Part shown: positions 57,767-64,000 of the stretch, piece after piece | Numbering within the stretch: the stretch's first letter is position 1 | Layout of the letters: each line of letters opens with the position of its first letter | Assembly (NCBI RefSeq): GCF_004402485.1 | Contig: NZ_SOFG01000019.1 | Coordinates: 32,583-96,582 of the forward strand | Origin: Cryobacterium algoricola | GTDB taxonomy: Bacteria > Actinomycetota > Actinomycetes > Actinomycetales > Microbacteriaceae | Direction: 5' to 3' | DNA length: 64,000 bases | Notes under the pieces: generated by a model | Told to the model about the DNA's origin: nothing | Seen by the model: the letters and a program-made list of their open reading frames with translations, nothing else | The model's database searches: none | Program-made: the position numbers and the translations under genes

Positions 57767-58978
57767 CTACTTGAGGGAGACGCCGAGGCTGCGACCGGAG
57801 AGGCCCCGGGCGCGGGAGAAGAGCCGCTCGGCGACCGCGTCGATCGCCTGGGCCGCCGGGTCGAGCGGGTCGCTCAGCACGACCGGGCGACCGTCGTCGC
57901 CTCCGGTGCGGAGGGGAACGCTGAGCGGCACGCTCGCCAGGAGCGGCACCGGCGTGTCCTGGCCGGCCGAGAGGCGGCGCGCGACCTCCGCGCCGCCGCC
58001 GGCGCCGAAGAGTTCGAGCATGCTGCCGTCCGGCTGGAGGGCGCCGGACATGTTCTCGATGACGCCGAAGATCGTCTGCCCGGTCTGGCGGGCGACGACG
58101 CCGCTGCGTTCGGCGATGTCCGCAGCGGCGGGCTGCGGGGTCGTCACGACGATGACCTCGGCCTGGGGGAGAAGCTGGCCGATCGAGATCGCGACGTCGC
58201 CGGTGCCGGGCGGCAGGTCGAGCAGCAGCACGTCGAGGTCGCCGAAGTAGACCTCGGTGAGGAACTGGGTGATCGTGCGGTGCAGCATCGGCCCGCGCCA
58301 GGCGACCGCGACGCCGCCGTCCTCGACGAACATGCCGATCGAGATGACCTTCACGTCGTAGTTGATCGGCGGCAGGATCATGTCGCCGACCCTGGTCGGT
58401 TTGACGGCGGTCCCCTTGGCGCCGTCGACGCCGGGCGTGACGAGGCCGAGCAGTCCGGGGATGGAGAAGCCGTAAACATCCGCGTCGACGACGCCGACCT
58501 TGAGGCCGCGGGCGGCGAGCGCGACGGCGAGGTTCGCGGTGATGGTGGACTTGCCGACCCCGCCCTTGCCGCTCGTGACGAGGTAGACCCGGGTGAGGGA
58601 TCCCGCACCGAACTGCGTCGTGCGCGCGGCCGCCCCACCGCGGAGCTTCTCGGTCATCGCGCGGCGCTGCTCGCGGGTCATCACGCCGACCGACACTGTG
58701 ATGGCGCCGGGCCCGGCGACGGACTCCGCCGTCTCGAGCACGTCCCGTTCGATCTGGCGGGCGGCGGGGCATCCGGCGATCGTGAGTAACAGGTCGACGG
58801 TGGTGTGGCCGTTCTCGGTGCGCACCCCGGACACCATGTCGAGGTCGGTGATCGGCTTGCGAATCTCCGGGTCGATCACCCGGGTGAGCGCGGTCATGAC
58901 CCTGGCGGCGATTCCGGAGGCATCAGCGGATGCCGCGTTCGATGCCGTGCCCGGCGCCGTGGGCGAGTCAGCGGCCAA
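57767..58978 (-). CDS. mrp: Mrp/NBP35-type iron-sulfur carrier ATPase
   Basis: 403 residues with the TTG start behind GAGGAG proposed here; an ATG 27 codons later (MTALTRVIDPEIRKPITDL) is possible. N-terminal MIP18-like domain; P-loop TSGKGGVGKSTITANLAVALA; DLPPGTGDVAISIGQLLP; the Cys motif of many Mrp proteins is replaced by IENMSGALQPDGS. It loads or carries Fe-S clusters. It overlaps the DUF1003 gene by 11 bases; order MgtE-like, DUF1003, Mrp matches other actinobacteria. Confidence 0.92.
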   Translation of the reverse strand: MAADSPTAPGTASNAASADASGIAARVMTALTRVIDPEIRKPITDLDMVSGVRTENGHTTVDLLLTIAGCPAARQIERDVLETAESVAGPGAITVSVGVMTREQRRAMTEKLRGGAAARTTQFGAGSLTRVYLVTSGKGGVGKSTITANLAVALAARGLKVGVVDADVYGFSIPGLLGLVTPGVDGAKGTAVKPTRVGDMILPPINYDVKVISIGMFVEDGGVAVAWRGPMLHRTITQFLTEVYFGDLDVLLLDLPPGTGDVAISIGQLLPQAEVIVVTTPQPAAADIAERSGVVARQTGQTIFGVIENMSGALQPDGSMLELFGAGGGAEVARRLSAGQDTPVPLLASVPLSVPLRTGGDDGRPVVLSDPLDPAAQAIDAVAERLFSRARGLSGRSLGVSLK

Positions 58979-59702
58979 TCGGGGGTCGCTCCTCGATGAT
59001 CTTGGCGGATGCGGCCGGTGCCCCGGGTCCCGCGGGTGTCTCTGCCGGCGCAGGCTCGACGCTTCGGGCCGTCGCGGTGGCGGTCGCCCGGCCCTGATCT
59101 GCCGCACGGTCGTGGTCGTGATCATGGTCGATTTCCCGGTCGCGGTCGCCCTTGCGGGAGCGCTTGCGGCCGCGCTTCTCCTCGTCCTCGCGCTGTTCGA
59201 GGTTCTCGAGGAGGGCGCGGAGCTCGCTGCGCAGGAAGTCGCGGGAGGCGAGGTCCTTCATCCCGAGGCGGAGGGCGACGACCTCGCGGGCGAGGTACTC
59301 GGTGTCGGCGAGGTTGCGTTCGGCGCGCTGCCGGTCCTGTTCGAACTGCACCCGGTCGCGGTCGTCCTGGCGGTTCTGGGCAAGCAGGATCATCGGGGCG
59401 GCGTACGAGGCCTGCATCGAGAGCACGAGGGTGAGCGCGATGAAGCCGAGGGCGACGGAGTCGAAGCGCCACGCGACGGGGGCGAGCGTGTTCCAGCCCA
59501 TCCAGAAGAGGACGAAGAGCGTGAGTCCGAGCAGGAACCACGGGGTGCCCATGCCCCGGGCGATGGCCTCGGTCAGCCGGCCGAAGCGGTCGCTCGACGG
59601 CCGGTCGCGATTGCGGTTGCGGTTCCTGGTGCGGGACAGGGGAGCGACGCGCAGGCCCTTGGGCGAGTCGAGGCGCTGATCCGAGCGATCAATTCGGGCC
59701 AT
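58968..59702 (-). CDS. DUF1003 membrane protein
   Basis: 244 residues. Two membrane helices (GTPWFLLGLTLFVLFWMGWNT, FIALTLVLSMQASYAAPMILLAQNRQ) and DRDRVQFEQDRQRAERNLADTEYLARE are DUF1003 hallmarks. The C-terminus is charged (EDEEKRGRKRSRKGDRDREIDHDHDHD). Function unknown. It overlaps both neighbours. Confidence 0.88.
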   Translation of the reverse strand: MARIDRSDQRLDSPKGLRVAPLSRTRNRNRNRDRPSSDRFGRLTEAIARGMGTPWFLLGLTLFVLFWMGWNTLAPVAWRFDSVALGFIALTLVLSMQASYAAPMILLAQNRQDDRDRVQFEQDRQRAERNLADTEYLAREVVALRLGMKDLASRDFLRSELRALLENLEQREDEEKRGRKRSRKGDRDREIDHDHDHDRAADQGRATATATARSVEPAPAETPAGPGAPAASAKIIEERPPIGR

Positions 59703-61020
59703 TGCCGGTCCTCCGTCCGTTTGGGAGCGGGATGCTTCCCGTCTTCAGCTCGCTGCGGGCGGCTGCCCTGCGGCGTACATCGTCATTGCCGTCGTGACTT
59801 CGCCAGTCGTCGGGCAAGAGGTAGTCGAGGACATCGTCAATTGTCACCACCCCGACGAGTCGGTGGTTGTCGTCGACAACGGGGACGGAGACGAGGTCAT
59901 AGCTCGCGAGGATCCGGGTGACCTCCGCGGCGGAGGTGTCAGCGGTGACGGGGTCGAGACCCTGGTCGAGCAGCGTGCCGAGACGCTCGTGGGGCGGGTA
60001 GCGCAGCATCCGCTGGAAGTGCACCATGCCCAGGAAACGACCGGTCGGCGGCTCGTACGGCGGCAGGGTGACGCAGATCGCCGCACCAAGAGCCGGGGCG
60101 AGGTCGTGGCGGCGGATCAGGGCGAGGCCCTCCGCGACGGTCGCGTCGGCGGAGACGATGATGGGCTCCGTCGTCATCAGGCCGCCGGCCGTGTCCGGCG
60201 CGTAGGTGAGCAGGAACCGCACGTCGTCGGCTTCTTCCGGCTCCATCAGGTCGAGCAGCTGCTCGCCGTGCTCCTCCGGCAGCTGCGCGATGAGGTCGGC
60301 CGCGTCGTCCGGCTGCATGTGGTCGAGTACGTCGGCGGCACGGGCGTCGCCGAGCCGGGTGAGGATGGCGACCTGTTCGCTCTCGGGCATCTCCTCGAGC
60401 ACGTCGGCGAGGCGGCCGTCGGGGAGCTCGCTCGCGACCTCGTGCATCCGCTCGGGGGGAAGATCGAGCATCGTGTTGGCGAGGTCGGCGGGCTTGAGGT
60501 CGGAGTATGTCGCGATGAGCTGCTCGGCGGACTGGGCCTGACCGACGGTGGTCTTCTCGCGGACGTCGCTCCAGGTGGCGAACGTCGTCGCGCCCTTCGC
60601 GAAGAGGGACACGCTCGCCTTGGGGCGGCGGACGAAGAGCTGGGCGATCTCCCAGGCCCCCTGCTTGGTCTCCTCGATCGAGACGTCCTCGACGGTCGCC
60701 TCGCCGGAACCGTTGTTGAAGACGACCTCGCGGCCCAGGAGCTCCGCGATGACGCGGACCTCGCCGCCGCGCTGTTCGAAGCGGCGCACGTTGATCAGGC
60801 CGGTCGTGATGATCTGGCCGGAGCCGATGCTCGTGACCCGGCTCATCGACACGAAGACGCGGCGTTTGCCCGGGATTTCCACGATGAGTCCGACCGCGAG
60901 GGGCGGATCGTCTTTTCGATAGACGACGAGAACGTCGCGGACCTTGCCGACGCGGTCTCCCGCGGGGTCGAAGACGGAACACCCGGCCAATCGGGCAACG
61001 AAGACTCTGGTGGCAGTCAC
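59689..61020 (-). CDS. PRC-barrel, MgtE-N and CBS domain protein
   Basis: 443 residues. N-terminal PRC-barrel-like part (FVARLAGCSVFDPAGDRVGKVRDVLVVYR), a MgtE N-domain (helical repeats ERMHEVASELPDGRLADVLEEMPESEQVAILTRLGD) and a CBS pair (TTEPIIVSADATVAEGLALI; LVSVPVVDDNHRLVGVVTIDDVLDYLLPDDW). The magnesium channel of MgtE is absent, so it is a sensor or regulator. GTG start; TACATT six bases upstream suggests a leaderless message. Like M. tuberculosis Rv1232c. Confidence 0.88.
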   Translation of the reverse strand: MTATRVFVARLAGCSVFDPAGDRVGKVRDVLVVYRKDDPPLAVGLIVEIPGKRRVFVSMSRVTSIGSGQIITTGLINVRRFEQRGGEVRVIAELLGREVVFNNGSGEATVEDVSIEETKQGAWEIAQLFVRRPKASVSLFAKGATTFATWSDVREKTTVGQAQSAEQLIATYSDLKPADLANTMLDLPPERMHEVASELPDGRLADVLEEMPESEQVAILTRLGDARAADVLDHMQPDDAADLIAQLPEEHGEQLLDLMEPEEADDVRFLLTYAPDTAGGLMTTEPIIVSADATVAEGLALIRRHDLAPALGAAICVTLPPYEPPTGRFLGMVHFQRMLRYPPHERLGTLLDQGLDPVTADTSAAEVTRILASYDLVSVPVVDDNHRLVGVVTIDDVLDYLLPDDWRSHDGNDDVRRRAAARSELKTGSIPLPNGRRTGNGPN

Positions 61021-61074
61021 GTTACAAATGTAGGCCACCTGTAGCCCTTCGGCGTGCTGTGGGAGAATGGGTCC
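61021..61074. promoter_or_regulatory. Divergent leaderless promoter pair
   Basis: Minus strand: TACATT-TGTAAC-GTG for the CBS protein. Plus strand: GAGAAT-GGGTCC-ATG for the stress protein. Both put a -10 hexamer six bases before the start codon, the leaderless layout. Confidence 0.65.
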
Positions 61075-61731
61075 ATGAGTAATCAGAACCCTTTCGGCAA
61101 TCGCGGTCCCGCCCTGTTCCCGGTTTTGCCCAAGGGCGAGGTGCTCGCGACCTATGAAACCTACGCAGAGGCGCAGGCCGCCGTCGACACCCTCGCGAAG
61201 GCCGATTTCCCGGTGAAGCAGCTTTCGATCGTCGGCAACGACCTCAAGACCGTCGAGCGGGTCACCGGGAAACTGACCTGGGGTCGCGTTGCCCTCGCCG
61301 GGGCGGCCTCCGGCGCCTGGCTCGGGATCTTCTTCGGCCTGCTGTTCTTCATCTTTTCTCCGACCGGGGCCGGCCTGCCGTTCGTGCTCGCCGCGGTGCT
61401 GATGGGTGCGGGCTTCGGGATGCTGTTCGGAGTGGTGAGCTACGCGCTCAACCGCAGGCGCCGCGACTTCACCTCGACCATGCAGGTGATGGCGAGCAGC
61501 TACCAGATCATCGTGGAGGCCGCCCTTGTGAACAAGGCGCGCAACCTCCTGCACGGCACCGCGGAGCCGGTGGTCGTCCACCAGGCCGATCCGGAGCCCG
61601 CCCAGCCGGCCCAGCCGGAGCCGTCGGCCCCGTCGGCCCGCCCCGACCAGCCGGCACCGCCGTACGGCCAGTTTGCGCCGCCGGCCGCCACCCCGACCCC
61701 CGAGGCCGCGCCCACCGCATCCACTGACTAG
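61075..61731 (+). CDS. General stress protein 17M-like membrane protein
   Basis: 218 residues. The N-terminal GSP17M/YflT domain GEVLATYETYAEAQAAVDTLAKADFPVKQLSIVGNDLKTVERVTG is followed by two membrane helices and a proline/alanine-rich tail (AQPAQPEPSAPSARPD). It resembles M. tuberculosis Rv1234, also next to the CBS protein. Function unknown. Confidence 0.85.
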   Translation: MSNQNPFGNRGPALFPVLPKGEVLATYETYAEAQAAVDTLAKADFPVKQLSIVGNDLKTVERVTGKLTWGRVALAGAASGAWLGIFFGLLFFIFSPTGAGLPFVLAAVLMGAGFGMLFGVVSYALNRRRRDFTSTMQVMASSYQIIVEAALVNKARNLLHGTAEPVVVHQADPEPAQPAQPEPSAPSARPDQPAPPYGQFAPPAATPTPEAAPTASTD

Positions 61732-61745
61732 CGCCCACGCACGCT

Positions 61746-61806
61746 CGCGAAAGCGGGTGAATCGTCGGTTTGACCTCGTGAGAACGACGATTCACCCGCT
61801 TTCGCG
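61746..61806. terminator. Bidirectional terminator-like palindrome
   Basis: Perfect 22-bp arms (CGCGAAAGCGGGTGAATCGT...) with a 17-base loop between convergent genes; outer GCGAAAGCG recalls the REP-like copies. Confidence 0.82.
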
Positions 61807-61812
61807 GCGGGG

Positions 61813-63360
61813 TTAGGCGGTGAGAGTGGCGATCCAGGTTTCTACGTCGTCCGCGCTGCGGGGGATGCCGACGGACAGGTTCTCGGCGCCCGTCGCCGTG
61901 ATCAGCACGTCGTCCTCGATGCGGACTCCGATACCGCGGAACTCGAACGGAACGGTGAGGTCGTCGGGCTGGAAGTAGAGGCCGGGTTCGATCGTGAAGA
62001 TCATCCCGGGCTCGATCACGCCGTCGAGGTACATGTCGCGCCGCGCCTGGGCGCAGTCGTGCACGTCGATGCCGAGGTGGTGGCTCGTGCCGTGCACCAT
62101 GTAGCGGCGGTGCTGGCCGTTCTCGGGCTTCAGGGCCTCCTCGGCGGTGACCGGGAGCATGCCCCACTCCGCGGTGCGGCGGGCGATGACCGCCATGGCC
62201 GCGGCGTGGACATCGCGGAAGATCGCGCCGGGCTTCGCGACGGCGAAACCGGCATCCGCTGCCTCCCGTACGGCCTCGTAGACGCGACGCTGCACGGGGG
62301 AGAAGGTGCCGTCGACGGGGAGGGTGCGGGTGACGTCTGCGGTGTAGTAGCTGTCGACCTCGATACCCGCGTCGAGCAGGATCAGGTCGCCCGGGTTGAG
62401 CGGGCCGTCGTTGCGGGTCCAGTGCAGGATGCACGCGTGCGGGCCGGAGGCCGCGATCGTGTCGTAGCCGACCGTGTTGCCGTCAACCCGCGCGCGGGTG
62501 TTGAAGACGCCCTCGACGAGACGCTCGCCGCGTTCGTGGGCGCTCGACCGGGGCAGGTCGCGGATGACGTCCTCGAAGCCGCGCCCGGTGGCCGCGATCG
62601 CGAGGCGCATCTGGGCGATCTCGTAGGAGTCCTTGACGAGGCGCAGCTCGGACAGGTCGCGGGCGAACCGGTCGTCCGCCTCGTGCTCGCCGTTGACCTC
62701 GAGGCTGAACGGGGAGTTCGTGGCGTTGTCGCCGAGCACCTTGTCCGCGGCGAAGCGGAGGCGGCCCTCGTCGACGGCCACGGTGAAGGCCGGGTCGGCC
62801 TCGCGGATGACGAGGGTCGTGGTGTCGACGAGGGTGAGCACGGCGTCGAGGTCGGCGATGCCGCGCACGGTGACGGCGAGGTCGCTCGCCACCTGGGCGA
62901 TGGAGGGGCGCGGGCCGATCCAGAATTCGCCGATGTCGGCGTTGGCGTAGAACTCGTCGGAGTCGCGTCCGGCGCGCTCACGGAAGTACAGTGTCGCGTC
63001 GTGCCCGGTCGCCGTCGGCTCGAGCACGAGGACTGCTCCGGGCTCGGAGTCGCTGCCCCAGCCGGTGAGGTGCGCGAAGGCGGAGTGGGCGCGGAAGGCG
63101 TAGTCGGTATCGTTCGAGCGCTGCTTGAGGCGCCCGGCCGGAACGATCAGGCGCTGCCCCGGGTACATCGCGGAGACGCGAGCGCGCCGGGCCGCGGCGA
63201 ACGGCGCCTGCTCACGGGCCGGAGGGAGCGTGTCGACGCGCTCCGCCCAGCCGCTCGAGATATAGGACTTGAAGCCGTCCGACCCCGGCGTCGTGGAACG
63301 GTTCTCGTTCGGGCGGGGCTTGGCGGTGACGGTGGGCACGGTTTCGGTGGAATTGGCCAT
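61813..63360 (-). CDS. pepP: Aminopeptidase P (Xaa-Pro aminopeptidase) family, M24B
   Basis: 515 residues. AMP_N domain then pita-bread fold: LILLDAGIEVDSYYTADVTRT (two metal Asp), HGTSHHLGIDVHD (His), FTIEPGLYF (Glu) and VRIEDDVLI (Glu), the five metal ligands for two Mn/Zn. It cuts off N-terminal residues before proline. ATG start; divergent from the PHP gene. Confidence 0.93.
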   Translation of the reverse strand: MANSTETVPTVTAKPRPNENRSTTPGSDGFKSYISSGWAERVDTLPPAREQAPFAAARRARVSAMYPGQRLIVPAGRLKQRSNDTDYAFRAHSAFAHLTGWGSDSEPGAVLVLEPTATGHDATLYFRERAGRDSDEFYANADIGEFWIGPRPSIAQVASDLAVTVRGIADLDAVLTLVDTTTLVIREADPAFTVAVDEGRLRFAADKVLGDNATNSPFSLEVNGEHEADDRFARDLSELRLVKDSYEIAQMRLAIAATGRGFEDVIRDLPRSSAHERGERLVEGVFNTRARVDGNTVGYDTIAASGPHACILHWTRNDGPLNPGDLILLDAGIEVDSYYTADVTRTLPVDGTFSPVQRRVYEAVREAADAGFAVAKPGAIFRDVHAAAMAVIARRTAEWGMLPVTAEEALKPENGQHRRYMVHGTSHHLGIDVHDCAQARRDMYLDGVIEPGMIFTIEPGLYFQPDDLTVPFEFRGIGVRIEDDVLITATGAENLSVGIPRSADDVETWIATLTA

Positions 63361-63464
63361 GCTCCCATTGTCCCATTGCCCGCTGGCTGTCCCGCGAGTA
63401 TCGCCGGGACGCGGCCGGGCTGCGGTCGACCGGTGGCCGCTCCCGCCGCAACTAGCATGGGGTC

Positions 63465-64000
63465 ATGGCAGGCGAACGGCAATTCAGGGGTCCCATCGAC
63501 CTGCACGCGCACTCGAGCGTCTCGGACGGCACGGAAACCCCCTCCCAGCTGGTGCGGGCCGCGTCCGCGGCCGGTCTCGGCACCGTCGCGCTGACCGACC
63601 ACGACTCCACGGCGGGCTGGCACGAAGCGGCGGCGGCGGCCCGCACCGCCGGAATCACGCTCATTCCGGGAATGGAATTCAGCACCCGGGTGTCGACGGC
63701 GAGCGTGCACCTGCTGGCATACCTCTTCGATCCTTCGGATGCCGGAATCGTCGCCGAGACGGCGCGGGTGCGGCAGGCCCGCCTCGTCCGTGCCGAGGAG
63801 ATGGTCGAACGGATCGGCGTGGACTACGCGCTGACCTGGGACGACGTTCTCGCCCAGACCACACCGGATGCCACGGTGGGGCGCCCGCACATCGCGGATG
63901 CCCTCGTCGCCCGAGGCTTCGCCCTCACCCGGAGCGAGGCCTTCGCGGGCATCCTGCACTGGGAGTCCGGGTACTACCAGCCGCACTATGCCCCCGACCT
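63465..64000 (+). CDS. PHP domain phosphoesterase, 5' part
   Basis: The visible 178 residues end at the window edge, so the gene is partial. PHP motifs: DLHAHSSVSDGTETP, ALTDHDSTAG, IPGMEFS and VGRPHIADAL. It resembles YciV/RNase AM-type 3',5'-nucleoside bisphosphate phosphatases that clear oligoribonucleotides. TAGCAT six bases before the ATG fits a leaderless start. Confidence 0.88.
   Translation, partial: MAGERQFRGPIDLHAHSSVSDGTETPSQLVRAASAAGLGTVALTDHDSTAGWHEAAAAARTAGITLIPGMEFSTRVSTASVHLLAYLFDPSDAGIVAETARVRQARLVRAEEMVERIGVDYALTWDDVLAQTTPDATVGRPHIADALVARGFALTRSEAFAGILHWESGYYQPHYAPD

Overview
The window is high-GC DNA with the gene content of an actinobacterium, most likely a member of the Microbacteriaceae. 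Reasons: a small DUF7882-type protein of the kind often annotated 'ATP-dependent DNA ligase' in that family, the DUF222/HNH gene at the left edge, many GTG/TTG starts, leaderless promoters, and the very frequent octamer GCGGATGC/GCATCCGC. I found no tRNA, rRNA, CRISPR array, insertion sequence or prophage.

Left part (1-10.1 kb): the 3' end of a DUF222/HNH gene; a decayed 15-bp tandem array that reads as pentapeptide-like repeats; a small membrane-protein cluster (DUF2306 and others) under a large MalT/LuxR-type regulator; a secreted zinc-peptidase-like protein; a HhH-GPD DNA repair protein; DUF1761 and PhnA proteins; a berberine-bridge-type flavin oxidase.

10.2-20.1 kb: a five-gene operon on the minus strand built around acetone carboxylase (gamma, beta and alpha subunits) plus an extra hydantoinase-A paralogue and an unrecognised 275-residue protein. 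It is divergent from an AcoR/AcxR-type activator whose AAA+ domain has lost its Walker B and sigma-54-contact motifs. A perfect TGTCCCA-GAT-TGGGACA operator-like palindrome lies between them.

20.2-38.5 kb: DUF2231 membrane protein, a truncated LysR-type DNA-binding protein with a basic tail, an ABC-F ATPase and a Lon-substrate-domain protein; then a tandem glycine riboswitch driving gcvT-gcvH-gcvP; CPBP and DCC proteins; a complete peptide ABC transporter (lipoprotein, two permeases, double ATPase); typA; and a small lipoprotein.

38.5-45.1 kb: a quinone-oxidoreductase-like MDR, an alpha/beta hydrolase, and a ferrous-iron uptake locus in which two EfeU permeases flank efeO-efeB, each preceded by an iron-box-like palindrome.

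45.2-64 kb: a stretch whose order resembles the M. tuberculosis Rv1170-Rv1234 backbone (PIG-L-like/membrane fusion, ferredoxin, dapC, gltA, dapD/dapE, DUF3117, O-methyltransferase, tatB, mrp, DUF1003, MgtE-like CBS protein, GSP17M-like protein), then an aminopeptidase P and a PHP phosphoesterase cut by the right edge. Between tatB and mrp sits an accessory block: IclR regulator, PPK2, a small DUF7882-type protein and a microbial rhodopsin. The rhodopsin keeps the retinal lysine but has E-A-E in place of the D-T-D triad and an arginine in cytoplasmic helix B. With its small neighbour it is the most interesting system in the window, possibly a cryorhodopsin-type photosensor.
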